Assembly (NCBI RefSeq): GCF_003991905.1 | Contig: NZ_RSCL01000009.1 | Location: forward strand, 243,894 to 307,893 | DNA: 64,000 nt | Source of the DNA: Dulcicalothrix desertica PCC 7102 | Lineage (GTDB): Bacteria; Cyanobacteriota; Cyanobacteriia; Cyanobacteriales; Nostocaceae | Reading direction: 5' to 3' | Part shown: positions 10,503 to 21,327 of the stretch, piece after piece | How positions within the stretch are numbered: the first letter of the stretch is position 1 | How the letters are laid out: every line of letters starts with the position of its first letter | Translations under genes and position numbers: made by a program | The notes under the pieces: generated by a model | The model's input: only the letters and a program-made list of their open reading frames with translations | Databases searched by the model: none | Told to the model about the DNA's origin: nothing

Positions 10503-10529
10503 TTAGCACTCGTGAGCGTTGAGTGCTAA
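10503..10529. promoter_or_regulatory. CIRCE operator (HrcA binding site)
   Basis: A perfect canonical element: TTAGCACTC, nine bases, GAGTGCTAA, ending 32 bases before the groEL ATG. It predicts repression by HrcA with release on heat shock. Confidence 0.97.
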
Positions 10530-10561
10530 ATTGTTAAACGTAAGGATTTAACAAGTACAAT

Positions 10562-12241
<1,680 letters not shown>

Positions 12242-12316
12242 TTTCATTGCCGTACGGAACACATAAGTTTTACCAATGGCTGACCTAATTCAGTCTAACC
12301 AATATTAGAATCTTCA

Positions 12317-12353
12317 AAGCAGTTTGTTTTAATCTAAGACAAGCTGCTTTTTT
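12317..12353 (+). terminator. rho-independent terminator after groEL
   Basis: Stem AAGCAGTTTGT / ACAAGCTGCTT (one G-U pair in RNA) with a loop of about nine bases, followed by TTTTTT. Placed about 75 bases after the groEL stop. Confidence 0.85.
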
Positions 12354-12462
12354 ATGGCTTTTTAACCTCAATTGTAATGTAATGTAAATTTATATTGACT
12401 AAGAACCCAGGTTTCTTGAAGAAAACAGGTTTCTCAAAAGCTAGCCTAGAATGTAAAAAAAT

Positions 12463-13632
12463 ATGAAGCTAAATTTACGTAAATCATTGCAAAAGCTTAC
12501 GAGAATGCAACATCAAGAAGAAGAAGACGATATACAAGATTTTTATCATCAGCCAGGAGAAATTCCAGGACAAATCAACATACAAGAGGATGCTGTGAAA
12601 ACTCAAATTCGTCTAGTTGATTACAACGAAACATATTTGATAAACAAAAAAGATATCACTCCTCAGCAGTGCGGAGAGTTTCTAGATACTCAATCTGTAT
12701 CTTGGGTTGATGTACAAGGATTAGGTAGTCCTGAAGTGATTGAAGAATTAGGTCGTGTGTTTGAGCTAAATAGTTTGGTTTTAGAAGATGTTGTCAATAT
12801 GGCAGAGCGTCCTAAAACTGAAGATTATGAAGACCAGCTTGTGATTATTGCGCGGATGGTAATGCCAAAACCCAAGGGTTCAGGATTTTATAGCGAGCAA
12901 GTCAGCTTCGTTTTGGGTAAATATTATTTATTGACTATTCAAGAAGAACCTACACGCGACTGTTTTGAAGCAGTTCGACACCGAATAAAGCACAATCGAG
13001 GTATAATTCGCAAACACGGTGCCGATTATTTAGCTTATGCGCTCCTAGATTCTATAGTTGACGGGTTTTTCCCAGTTTTAGAGCGATATGGAGAAAAAAT
13101 CGAAGATCTAGAGCAAGAAGTAATTATCAAACCAACTCCTCAGACTTTGCGAAAAATCTATAAGATTCGGCGCCAGCTTTTAAAGTTGCGACGTGCCATA
13201 TGGCCCCAACGCGATGTCATTAATAGTTTAATTCGAGACAGTGGTAATTTAATCAGCGATGAAGTTCGGCTATATTTACGCGATTGTTACGACCACTCTA
13301 TCCAAGTAATAGATATGGTCGAAACTTACCGGGAACTCTCATCTGGGTTGATGGATGTATACTTGTCGGCAGTAAGTAATAAAATGAACGAAATCATGAA
13401 ATTTTTGACCGTGATGTCCTCGATTTTTATTCCTTTAACTTTTATTGCGGGCATTTATGGGATGAACTTTAACACCGAAAAATCACCACTGAATATGCCC
13501 GAATTAAATTGGTACTGGGGGTATCCTCTTTGTCTTGGCTCAATGGGCGCCATCGCTATCGGGCTGCTATTGATATTCAAACGGCGGGGATGGCTTGATA
13601 ATGCTTCTTCCTTAAAGGATGATAACCCTTGA
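12463..13632 (+). CDS. corA: magnesium/cobalt transporter CorA
   Basis: Pentameric inner-membrane channel for Mg2+ (also Co2+/Ni2+). 389 residues: a long cytoplasmic N-terminal domain rich in acidic residues (QEEEDDIQDF near the start), the long stalk helix, then two C-terminal membrane helices. The signature YGMNF sits right after the first (about residue 331) and the positively charged end (KRRGW) follows the second, as in the family. It is a single gene with a copy of the GAAACC-type repeat upstream (12408-12436). A TTGACA hexamer overlaps its end and may serve the downstream hypothetical gene. Confidence 0.93.
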   Translation: MKLNLRKSLQKLTRMQHQEEEDDIQDFYHQPGEIPGQINIQEDAVKTQIRLVDYNETYLINKKDITPQQCGEFLDTQSVSWVDVQGLGSPEVIEELGRVFELNSLVLEDVVNMAERPKTEDYEDQLVIIARMVMPKPKGSGFYSEQVSFVLGKYYLLTIQEEPTRDCFEAVRHRIKHNRGIIRKHGADYLAYALLDSIVDGFFPVLERYGEKIEDLEQEVIIKPTPQTLRKIYKIRRQLLKLRRAIWPQRDVINSLIRDSGNLISDEVRLYLRDCYDHSIQVIDMVETYRELSSGLMDVYLSAVSNKMNEIMKFLTVMSSIFIPLTFIAGIYGMNFNTEKSPLNMPELNWYWGYPLCLGSMGAIAIGLLLIFKRRGWLDNASSLKDDNP

Positions 13633-13709
13633 CAAGGCGCCAAAAATATACGCTTATTATTCTTTTAGTTATCTTTTTGTGACGCGGTGGGAGTTAAAGT
13701 TAAAACCTT

Positions 13710-14411
13710 ATGCAAGATAATAATTTACTGGTACTTACGTTCTATATAATTGGGATAGCATATACAATCAATCGTATGATTGAATCTATCGCCGACAAAA
13801 TAAACTTTACGCTTCAAAAAGCAGTCGTTGATGAGCAACTAAAAGAGCAAGAAATAGCGGATGACGTTGGAATTTCGTTCAAACTTGCGGCAACTTATGA
13901 ACTGAGTGAATTAAAAGAATTATTAATGTTTGTTGAGAACAAATCAAAAAATCTTGCTGTATATGTAGACTGGGATAATTGTACGATAGTAATCAAGCAT
14001 AGTAAACAATCAATGCGAGTGATTCGTAAATCTCCAGATATCACGCGCGACTTAGGAGTGCCCCAAACACCGAGTTTAGTGGCGCCAGAAAAAACGCTAA
14101 CAATGTCCATTACGTCAGAAAACGCTTTTACGCGTGATAAAGATACAGGAGTTTACGCAGCGACCAAGCCTATTGTTGATATAGCGAGTTTAGAAAAAAA
14201 TCCGGTAAAAGCCAACCGAATATTGTTCAAAAAATTCATGAACGAGGAAACAACCTTAGAATTCTCGTTACAATTAGTACTCCGCATATCAGAAGTACGT
14301 GTAGGTTTGCAACCTGGGTCAAATAAACCACCAATGTGTATAGTAAACTGTCCCTTTACCATCCGTAAACTACCCTGGACTTACGCGCTGCCTTGGAATA
14401 AGAAAAGATAA
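13710..14411 (+). CDS. hypothetical protein with N-terminal membrane anchor
   Basis: Not recognised. 233 residues: an N-terminal hydrophobic stretch (about residues 5-20), a charged helical stretch, then a mixed alpha/beta soluble part with VYVDWDNCTIVIKHSKQSMRVI near residue 90 and a Pro/Trp-rich end (IRKLPWTYALPWNKK). No catalytic motif stands out. It lies between corA and rnpB with its own upstream gap of 77 bases, in which TTGACA is visible near 13629. Composition matches its neighbours, so there is no sign of recent transfer. Confidence 0.6.
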   Translation: MQDNNLLVLTFYIIGIAYTINRMIESIADKINFTLQKAVVDEQLKEQEIADDVGISFKLAATYELSELKELLMFVENKSKNLAVYVDWDNCTIVIKHSKQSMRVIRKSPDITRDLGVPQTPSLVAPEKTLTMSITSENAFTRDKDTGVYAATKPIVDIASLEKNPVKANRILFKKFMNEETTLEFSLQLVLRISEVRVGLQPGSNKPPMCIVNCPFTIRKLPWTYALPWNKKR

Positions 14412-14459
14412 AACAAATATTAATGGTAAATACAGAAAACAAGACTACACTAATATATT

Positions 14460-14907
14460 GAGAGAGTAGGCGAGGCGGTTGCAGATTCTTTTTATAAAGA
14501 GTCTGAGGAAAGTCCGGGCTTCCGAAAGACCAGACTTGCTGGATAACTCCCAGTGCGCGCGAGCGTGAGGATAGTGCCACAGAAAGATACCGCCAATCGA
14601 TTTTGGATTTTGGATTGTGGATTTTGGATTTAATCTAAAATCGTAAATCTAAAATCTAAAATCTTGGTAAGGGTGCAAAGGTGCGGTAAGAGCGCACCAG
14701 CAGCATCGAGAGGTGCTGGCTCGGTAAACCCCGGTTGGAAGCAAGGTAATGGAACTACGGTTGGTCTTTTACCAGTTCCGTTAAATGAGCCGCTTGAGGC
14801 GTTTGGTAACAAATGTCCCAGATAGATAACTGCCGTTTAATATAGAGATGCTATACGTAGTGTTTCTTATTAGATAACAGAACCCGGCTTATGTCCGACT
14901 CTCTCTT
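14460..14907 (+). ncRNA. rnpB: RNase P RNA (bacterial type A) with tandem-repeat insertion
   Basis: Catalytic RNA that matures tRNA 5' ends. Conserved blocks visible: GAGGAAAGTCCGGGCTTCC near 14507, AGAGGTGCTGGCTCGGTAAACCCC-like sequence near 14710, and GGCTTATGTCCGACT near the 3' end. The ends pair (GAGAGAGT at 14460-14467 with ACTCTCTC at 14898-14905), giving the boundaries. At 14599-14663 sits an insertion of heptamers (GATTTTG repeated, then the complementary TCTAAAATC units) that would fold into a hairpin arm. Such short tandem repeats in rnpB are known from heterocyst-forming cyanobacteria. Confidence 0.95.
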
Positions 14908-15016
14908 AAAATTTTAGATTTTAAATTTTGGATTTTAGATTCGGCTTTATCATCAGTCCTAAGAGCGAAAATGCAAAATATAAAATCTAAAATCGCGCAA
15001 TCCAAAATCTAAAATC
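14908..15016. repeat. GATTTTG/AATCTAAA heptamer repeats between rnpB and rnc
   Basis: Same repeat family as the insertion inside rnpB, in both orientations, running up to three bases before the rnc start codon and therefore replacing any normal ribosome binding site. Confidence 0.75.
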
Positions 15017-15019
15017 AAC

Positions 15020-15742
15020 ATGTCCATAGCTTACCCACGCCGTCAACGACAACTTGAAAACTTAGTTAAAAAATTAGGTTTATCGATAGATGCACCTATT
15101 AAATGGAATTTGCTCGATATGGCATTGACTCACCCAACAGCTTCAGAGTCAGCAAATTATGAGCAATTAGAATTTGTCGGTGATGCGGTAGTGCGTTTGG
15201 CAGCAGCTGTAGTACTTTGGGAGAGTTATCCTGAATGTCGTGTTGGTGATTTTGCGGCAATTCGTTCGGTATTAGTCAGTGACCGTATTCTTGCTCAACT
15301 CGCACGTTTTTATGGTTTAGAGTTATATTTACTCGTTGCTGGCAGCGCTACAACCGATAAAATTGGTCAAGAGTCACGTTTAGCAGATTCTTTTGAAGCT
15401 GTTCTTGGCGCCTTATACTTGAGTACAAACAATTTAGAGTTAATTCGACCTTGGTTAGACTCACATTTTAAAGAACTTACCAATCAAATACGTCAAGACC
15501 CTGCACGTCTAAATTACAAAGCAGCACTTCAAGAATGGACGCAAGCACAATTTAAGGTTTTGCCTGAGTATCGAGTCGTAGAAATTACCAACGCGCAGCA
15601 CAACGAAGACCGTTTTAGCGCCGAAGTTTGGTTGCACGATAAAAAACTTGGTCAAGGTAAAGGACGCTCGATAAAAGCAGCCGAACAAGCTGCCGCTAAA
15701 GTAGCTTTTTTTGCTTTAGATTCGGAACAGAAAAATGCCTAA
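15020..15742 (+). CDS. rnc: ribonuclease III
   Basis: Double-strand-specific endoribonuclease for rRNA and mRNA processing, 240 residues. The nuclease signature reads YEQLEFVGDAVVRL (about residue 47, usual form E-R-LEFLGDA), the second metal site lies in DSFEAVLGALYL (about residue 125), and a double-stranded-RNA-binding domain fills about residues 157-235 (LNYKAALQEWTQ ... GKGRSIKAAEQAAAKVAF). All catalytic acidic residues appear present. Downstream of rnpB, so two RNA-processing genes are adjacent. The ATG is preceded by heptamer repeats instead of a recognisable ribosome binding site. Confidence 0.93.
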   Translation: MSIAYPRRQRQLENLVKKLGLSIDAPIKWNLLDMALTHPTASESANYEQLEFVGDAVVRLAAAVVLWESYPECRVGDFAAIRSVLVSDRILAQLARFYGLELYLLVAGSATTDKIGQESRLADSFEAVLGALYLSTNNLELIRPWLDSHFKELTNQIRQDPARLNYKAALQEWTQAQFKVLPEYRVVEITNAQHNEDRFSAEVWLHDKKLGQGKGRSIKAAEQAAAKVAFFALDSEQKNA

Positions 15743-15745
15743 TTT

Positions 15746-15777
15746 GCAACGGATGTAACGGATGTAACGGATGTAAT
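15746..15777. repeat. ATGTAACGG direct repeats after rnc
   Basis: Three direct 9-base units starting with GCAACGG, four bases after the rnc stop. Unlike most other loci there is no facing arm. Confidence 0.75.
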
Positions 15778-15893
15778 AGCTGTTTTCTTAGTACTTTCCA
15801 AAACTTTTGACATGGAGTAGTAGTGGCTTGTATTTAAATGTGAATGTATAATATAACACTAACTTATTGTTATGAAAACTAAAATATCAAGCT

Positions 15894-16910
15894 ATGTTAA
15901 ATAAAATTAATACTGCGGTTATTGGGGTTGGACGTTGGGGAGTTCATTGGCTGAGGATTTTGTTAGAGCATCCGCAAGCTAATTTAAAAGCAGTCGTAGA
16001 CCCCAACCCAGAACGCTTAGAAGCGGTTAAATATCAGTATAATTTGGGCAATGATATTGTACTAACTACTGATGCTCAAACATTGCAACATATTAATGAA
16101 CTCGAAGCAGTAGTAGTAGCAACTCCGGCAGTCACTCATTATTCTTTAATTGCAGATGCTTTAAAATGGCGCCTGCATGTACTAGCAGAGAAACCTTTGA
16201 CGCTCTTAGCTTCGGAATGTCGTGAACTATATGAGTTAGCATTAGCGCAGCAACGAATATTGATGGTTGACCATACTTATTTGTTTCATCCCGCTGTTGA
16301 ACGTGGTAAAAGTGTTATTGAGTCGGGAAGTATTGGTGATTTGCGCTACGGTTACGCAACTCGTACTCACTTAGGACCAGTGCGGCAAGACGTTGATGCA
16401 CTTTGGGATTTGGCAATTCACGATATTGCTATTTTTAATACTTGGTTAGGAGAAGTCCCAGTTAAAGCACAAGCAACTGGTACAGTATGGCTACAACAAA
16501 AATCTAACCTAGCTGATTTAGTTTGGGCAACATTGACTTACAAAAGTGGCTTTACCGCGCATATTCATCTATGCTGGTTAAATAATGATAAACAAAGGCG
16601 CCTTGGTATTGTCGGTAGTAAAGGTAGCTTAATATTTGACGAAATGTCACAGGCACCGTTAACCTTAATAAACGGAGAATTTGAAGTACAGGGAAATGTA
16701 TATATTCCAGTCAACCAAAATCAACAGATATTAGAACTCGAAAAAGCAGAACCATTACAAAAAGTTTGCAGCCATTTCCTACAATGTATACAAACTAACA
16801 CTTACCCTACTATCTCCGATGCATTCAGAGGCGCCGAACTAGTACAAATTTTAACTATCCTCACAAAATCACTCCATTCTGGAGGAATACCAATTAATTT
16901 AGATTATTAA
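15894..16910 (+). CDS. Gfo/Idh/MocA family oxidoreductase
   Basis: NAD(P)-dependent sugar or cyclitol-type dehydrogenase, 338 residues. The N-terminal Rossmann motif is GVGRWGVHWLR (residues 9-19), the active-site lysine lies in LAEKPLTL (about 97), and the DLAIHDIAIFNTWLG stretch (about 176) holds the second conserved active-site region, with a His in place. The C-terminal alpha/beta domain is complete. Substrate unknown; it is alone in its transcription unit. Related proteins act in nucleotide-sugar modification or are streptomycin-biosynthesis-like homologues, which gives no certain role here. Confidence 0.87.
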   Translation: MLNKINTAVIGVGRWGVHWLRILLEHPQANLKAVVDPNPERLEAVKYQYNLGNDIVLTTDAQTLQHINELEAVVVATPAVTHYSLIADALKWRLHVLAEKPLTLLASECRELYELALAQQRILMVDHTYLFHPAVERGKSVIESGSIGDLRYGYATRTHLGPVRQDVDALWDLAIHDIAIFNTWLGEVPVKAQATGTVWLQQKSNLADLVWATLTYKSGFTAHIHLCWLNNDKQRRLGIVGSKGSLIFDEMSQAPLTLINGEFEVQGNVYIPVNQNQQILELEKAEPLQKVCSHFLQCIQTNTYPTISDAFRGAELVQILTILTKSLHSGGIPINLDY

Positions 16911-16927
16911 ATTTTATTACAATTATT

Positions 16928-16955
16928 CTTGTGGAACGGGCATCCTTGCCCGTCT
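16928..16955. repeat. TTGTGGAACGGGCATCCTTG-type hairpin repeat
   Basis: Palindrome around ACGGGCA...TGCCCGT between the oxidoreductase and the sensor kinase. Relatives lie at 51483-51509 and, in frame, inside the ChlH-type gene at 23491-23513. Confidence 0.75.
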
Positions 16956-16989
16956 ATAAATCATATTAGTTCATTCACACTATTTATGT

Positions 16990-19041
16990 CTATTTACTTT
17001 TGGTTTTGTGGTTATGGCTGGTTTTTAATTTTCGGTTTAACAAGTTAAAGCTTGATTTTTCAATTGTATTAGCTATGCTTGTTTCTTCACGTGTTGAAGG
17101 TTGAGCTACTAGATGTTTAATAGCTGACACTTCAGTTATTACTATTGGCGGTATATTTTCTGTTGTAGTATTAGTGGCATTAATTAAGGGTAAGGTAATT
17201 TTGATAGTAGTGCCTTTATTGATACCTGCACTTTCTAGAGAAATTGTACCTGCCATCATTTCGATTAAGTTGCGAGATATTGCTAGTCCTAACCCCGTAC
17301 CACCAAGTTTACGATTTTTGGCGCCTTCTACCATTACAAAGGGACGGAATAATTTATGCTGTTGGTCTGGTTCTATACCAATGCCCGTATCTATAACACT
17401 AATTACCACATGTGATTGATTACTTGTCAATTCATCTTGAGAGATAATTTCAGCAAGAATTGTAATACTTCCTTCTTCTGTAAATTTTGTAGCATTACTA
17501 ATTATATTTATCAAAACCTGCTTTAATTTGATAGGGTCTGCATTCACAGGTATAGAATTTTCTAATTCTGGAATATTTAACTTTAACCCTTTTTGCTGAA
17601 TGTTGACTGACTGTAAGTTAATAACTTCTTTTAATGTGTCACGTAAATCTATCTTCTCTATAAATACCGATAGTTTTCCTGCTTCTATTTTGGAAATATC
17701 AAGCAAATCGTTGATTATTTCGAGTAGATGAATTGCTGTATCGTCAGCAATTTTGAGATATTCGAGTTCTTCTTCTCTACTATCGCACGAATTATCGCGT
17801 ACCAATTTAACGCAGGTCATAATTGTATTGAGAGGGTTTCTTAATTCGTGTGAAGCTGTTGCTATGAACTGACTTTTGACTTGGTTAGCTGTTTTTGAGT
17901 CTTGCCAAGCAATTTCAAGTTCTTCTCCCCAACTTCTTAATCGTTCGACCATGTGGTCAATTGCCAAAGATAGCTGGTTGAACTCACGAATTTGAAAACG
18001 GGGAACACGCAATGACTGCGAACTCGAATTGATATTTAACGCATAATCACAAAGTTTTTCTACTGGACGTGCTAAATAGCGTGCTAAACATAATGATGCT
18101 ACTAGACAGGCGCCGACTAAACCTAATGTTAAAATAAATAAAATAACCTTAAGTTCTATTAAACCGTACAAAGCGTTATCTAAAGTGGTAACGTCCAAAA
18201 TAATCCATTTTTGACCAGGGACATCTGAAATAGGATTTTTAATTGCAGTGTAACCTGCGAGTAATTCTTCACCTTGCTTCTCAAAGAAAAACTGTAAGCT
18301 ATTTTTTTTACCTGATATAGCATTTTTAACAATTTGCTGTAACCTTGCAGCATCAGCATGTTGAGCGATATTTGTACCTACACGTTTTTCAATAGGATGT
18401 GACAAAATTGTCCCATCATCCGAAATAACTACGGTTGACCCTGTTAATAGTCCTGGTTTTTTTCTGACTTTTTGTTGCAACTCGGCTTGAATAGAGAGCG
18501 TATATCTAATTATACCCGTGTTATCATCTTCCACAGGCGCCGATAGTAGAAGCTGTAATTTATTTTGAGTTCCCCGTTCAGAGTTTTTGATAGATTTAAT
18601 GTAAACCTTGGGTGGAATAACGATTGTAGCTCTGACACCACTAGATGCTTCCGTTGGTTTAATATCATCGAGCAGTTCGTCTCCGCAAGTACTTGCGAGA
18701 ACTTTATGATTTTCTAAATCGCTAAACTGAACACATTCAATATTAGATAAATTTTCTTCAAGTTTATTAATAAATTCTTGCACAGCGGCGCTGTTACCAG
18801 ACTGAATAAAGTCAATTTGAGTTGCTGTAAGTAAATTACTTTTGAGACTTTCAACATTATCGGTAATTTTTTCAGCCTTGATGTCAGCACTTTCGGTCAA
18901 ATTTTGTCGTGCAGTTTCAAGCTGAGTTTGACGTGCTTTCCTGAAGACTATAAATTCTCCGGTCAACAAAACCGGAACTGACAATAGCAGAATCCTGGAA
19001 AACAGTAAACGACGAAACGATGAAGGACGCGGTTTAGGCAT
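16990..19041 (-). CDS. sensor histidine kinase (Cache-type sensor, HAMP, HisKA, HATPase)
   Basis: Membrane-bound two-component sensor of about 683 residues. An N-terminal membrane helix (about 15-35) is followed by a large extracytoplasmic sensor domain resembling dCache (to about 290), a second helix (about 295-318), a HAMP linker (ARYLARPVEKLCDYAL), then the H-box ATASHELRNPLN with the phosphorylated His near residue 396, N-box INIISNATKF, and G-boxes DTGIGIEPDQ and GTGLGLAISRN. A charged tail follows. No response regulator is adjacent. I prefer the ATG at 19041; a GTG four codons earlier is possible. The ligand is unknown. Confidence 0.9.
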   Translation of the reverse strand: MPKPRPSSFRRLLFSRILLLSVPVLLTGEFIVFRKARQTQLETARQNLTESADIKAEKITDNVESLKSNLLTATQIDFIQSGNSAAVQEFINKLEENLSNIECVQFSDLENHKVLASTCGDELLDDIKPTEASSGVRATIVIPPKVYIKSIKNSERGTQNKLQLLLSAPVEDDNTGIIRYTLSIQAELQQKVRKKPGLLTGSTVVISDDGTILSHPIEKRVGTNIAQHADAARLQQIVKNAISGKKNSLQFFFEKQGEELLAGYTAIKNPISDVPGQKWIILDVTTLDNALYGLIELKVILFILTLGLVGACLVASLCLARYLARPVEKLCDYALNINSSSQSLRVPRFQIREFNQLSLAIDHMVERLRSWGEELEIAWQDSKTANQVKSQFIATASHELRNPLNTIMTCVKLVRDNSCDSREEELEYLKIADDTAIHLLEIINDLLDISKIEAGKLSVFIEKIDLRDTLKEVINLQSVNIQQKGLKLNIPELENSIPVNADPIKLKQVLINIISNATKFTEEGSITILAEIISQDELTSNQSHVVISVIDTGIGIEPDQQHKLFRPFVMVEGAKNRKLGGTGLGLAISRNLIEMMAGTISLESAGINKGTTIKITLPLINATNTTTENIPPIVITEVSAIKHLVAQPSTREETSIANTIEKSSFNLLNRKLKTSHNHKTKSK

Positions 19042-19274
19042 CGGCAATCTCACTTAGCATATGCAAACCACAACAGCTACAATATCTTAACTCCATGAAA
19101 AAAGTTATTAAGGAATGATTATGAGGTAAGCATAAATTGATTATTGGTGACAAAAGGAACAGCAAATTATGTAGGGTTACTACCCTGACTAAAAATTATA
19201 CACCCATCTAGCACCTACGTGTGTTAGACATTTTCCTAAAATTTGCAATAAGTAGATGTTTAAAGCCTGACAAA

Positions 19275-19973
19275 ATGCTCACACCTCGTCCTGACGTTAC
19301 AGTAGTTCTTGCAATGAGTGCTGATGGCAAAATAACAGATTTCCAACACTCACCTGCGCGCTTCGGGTCAAAACATGACAAAGCACATTTAGAAAAACAA
19401 ATTGCCATTGCCGACGCAGTGTTATTTGGCGCTAATACCTTACGAGCGTATGGCACAACATTGACTGTCACCGATTCCAATTTACTCGAACATAGAGAAA
19501 ATTCGGGTAAAGATTCACAGCCTCTTCATATAGTTATTACAGAAAAGGCAAACATAAATCCGGAAATTCGTTTTTTTAAACAGCCAGTGCGTCGCTGGTT
19601 GCTCACAACCGACGAAGGGGCGAGTTTTTGGCGCCATCGAAGCGAATTTGAGCAAATTTTAGTATTTAAAGATAATTTAAAGTTTTCCCAAACAAAAATT
19701 AATCTTGTTGCAGCCCTCGAATATTTCGCAACAATTGGTATCGAAAAGCTGGCTGTGCTAGGTGGTGGTCAACTAGTGTCCTCAATGCTAGAACAAAACT
19801 TAGTTGACGAACTATGGTTGACAGTATGTCCATTAATACTAGGTGGTACTAAAGCACCAACAGTAGTAGGAGGCGCCGGATTTATAGAAAAAATGGCGCC
19901 GCGCTTAGAATTGTTAGAAGTAAAAACAATCGAACAAGAAGTATTTTTGCATTACCGTGTCATTAAACCTTGA
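19275..19973 (+). CDS. RibD C-terminal-domain (dihydrofolate-reductase-like) protein
   Basis: 232-residue reductase-domain protein matching the C-terminal half of RibD (5-amino-6-(5-phosphoribosylamino)uracil reductase fold). Motifs: VVLAMSADGKITDF (start), DAVLFGANTLRAYG (about 52), the nucleotide-binding LAVLGGGQLVSSML, and LVDELWLTVCPLILGG near the end. It lacks the deaminase half, so it could be a stand-alone riboflavin-pathway reductase or a DHFR-like reductase of another pathway. The start at 19275 is chosen since homology begins there; an earlier in-frame TTG at 19221 would add 18 residues without family features. Confidence 0.82.
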   Translation: MLTPRPDVTVVLAMSADGKITDFQHSPARFGSKHDKAHLEKQIAIADAVLFGANTLRAYGTTLTVTDSNLLEHRENSGKDSQPLHIVITEKANINPEIRFFKQPVRRWLLTTDEGASFWRHRSEFEQILVFKDNLKFSQTKINLVAALEYFATIGIEKLAVLGGGQLVSSMLEQNLVDELWLTVCPLILGGTKAPTVVGGAGFIEKMAPRLELLEVKTIEQEVFLHYRVIKP

Positions 19974-20334
19974 TTATTAACCACAGAGACGCAGAGAACA
20001 CAGAGAGGAGTCGTCGGTTAAGCTCAAAAGTACGTTTAGACGTAGGTTGGGTTGAGGAAGCATGAGCGTAGTTATCCGTAGGAAAACCCAACAAAATCAG
20101 GGAAATGTTGGGTTCCGCACTCGCGCTCCATCCAACCTACAGATTCTCAAAACCTACGCAGTATTGAGAACTATCGGTATTCACGCTTACCAGCCAACAA
20201 CGGTTCGTATTATCCGTAAATAAAACGATGTCGGGTCAAGATTAAATACTTAGAATTGTTAGGACTTATGCAAAGAAACCCGGTTTTTGGGTTCTAGATG
20301 CGTTGTGAAGAATAGAAAATAACATAAGAACTAA
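19974..20334. repeat. 361-base intergenic region filled with repeats
   Basis: From left to right: a CACAGAGACGCAGAGAACAC-type repeat at about 19981-20008, a large inverted repeat from about 20041 (GTAGGTTGGGTTGAGG) to 20141 (CCATCCAACCTAC) with internal AACCCAACA / TGTTGGGTT arms, and a GAAACCCGGTTTTTGGG-type element at 20276-20297. The middle element has the look of a small non-coding mobile (REP/MITE-like) unit. No gene seen. Confidence 0.7.
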
Positions 20335-20853
20335 ATGAAAAAAATAATTTCAAAAAGTAAAAAGCTTTTTTCGTGGCTAGTTCCCTATAAAATTTCAAAT
20401 CTTTACATACCTCTTTCTCTGGAAAAGTTACAACAAATACTCATAGATATTTCTGAAACGGGAATTGTAGAAAAAATACCAGTATTATTTGGCGCCATTG
20501 ATGTGAAGTACCATGTACGGTTAATAAACGAAGATTTTTTCAAAGTTGAGGGGCCGTTTATGCATAAAAGAGTATGTCTCTTAACTCAAGGTAAAATAAT
20601 GTCTGAACCAAATACTAACGGAGTCATTATAGAGCTAAAAATGCGCCTTTTAGATGACGACATCAAGGGTTCAATAACATCTGGGTTATTTATTTTGATT
20701 TGTTTAATTACTTTGGGTGGTTATAAATCTCCTGTAAATGTATTCATAATTATGACACTTTTATCTTTTATTTTTTATGGCGTAATGACAATCAATTTTC
20801 ACTATGAAGCTTCCAATATCAAAAAAATATTAGCGCAAAAACTTACAATTTAA
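20335..20853 (+). CDS. hypothetical protein with two membrane helices
   Basis: Not recognised. 172 residues: basic N-terminus (KKIISKSKKLF), a soluble beta-rich part up to about residue 112 (KYHVRLINEDFFKVEGPF), then two adjoining hydrophobic helices (about 118-137 and 141-158) and a short basic end. The layout, soluble domain first and a C-terminal helical hairpin, suggests a membrane-attached protein, but I infer no function. Flanked by repeat-rich DNA. Confidence 0.55.
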   Translation: MKKIISKSKKLFSWLVPYKISNLYIPLSLEKLQQILIDISETGIVEKIPVLFGAIDVKYHVRLINEDFFKVEGPFMHKRVCLLTQGKIMSEPNTNGVIIELKMRLLDDDIKGSITSGLFILICLITLGGYKSPVNVFIIMTLLSFIFYGVMTINFHYEASNIKKILAQKLTI

Positions 20854-20898
20854 ACAAGAGGTTTATACTGAGGTGGTCTGTATCCATTACGTAGCAGT

Positions 20899-21210
20899 TC
20901 ATTCAAAAACCTCATCCTCTGAAACTTGCTGACGGTAAGCTGCAACTTCTGACAAAAAATCGTCAAATGTTGGGTCTGATGCGAAAATACCCATGTGCTT
21001 TAGCCAAGGGTCTGTTTCTTGCTGAGAGGACTCTTTACCCACATCAATTGTAATTATTTCACCTGATGCCAATTGTTTTTCTAAAGCAGCTTTGGCAAGG
21101 GCTATAGCTTCTTCTTTTGTACCACCTTCAACCGTGCTATCAGGAATGCCAATAATAGAGGCAATAAATTTATTCTCTGTATGGCTTTTAACAAAAACTT
21201 GATACTGCAT
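20899..21210 (-). CDS. HicB-like (antitoxin-type) small protein
   Basis: 103 residues starting MQYQVFVKSH. The N-terminal 45 residues (FIASIIGIPDSTVEGGTKEEAIALAKAALEKQL) have the partial RNase-H-like fold of HicB antitoxins; the C-terminal half (DPWLKHMGIFASDPTFDDFLSEVAAYRQQ) has no DNA-binding motif I recognise. In cyanobacteria such proteins are often paired with a PIN or HicA toxin, but none lies beside it here. I chose 21210; ATG at 21228 is also possible. It may be an orphan antitoxin. Confidence 0.55.
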   Translation of the reverse strand: MQYQVFVKSHTENKFIASIIGIPDSTVEGGTKEEAIALAKAALEKQLASGEIITIDVGKESSQQETDPWLKHMGIFASDPTFDDFLSEVAAYRQQVSEDEVFE

Positions 21211-21327
21211 AATTAGTTTCAATTTCATTATATATAATAACAACTTTAAATTATAATCTAAATATTTCTCTTCTTCTTTGGGCAGCCTGGGAAGGCTGCT
21301 CCACAAGAGGCTATATTTCTACAGATG

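Noticed and set aside
21281-21302. GGCAGCC/GGCTGCT hairpin as terminator of the ChlH-type gene
   Set aside because: Stem is present but no T-run follows on the minus strand.
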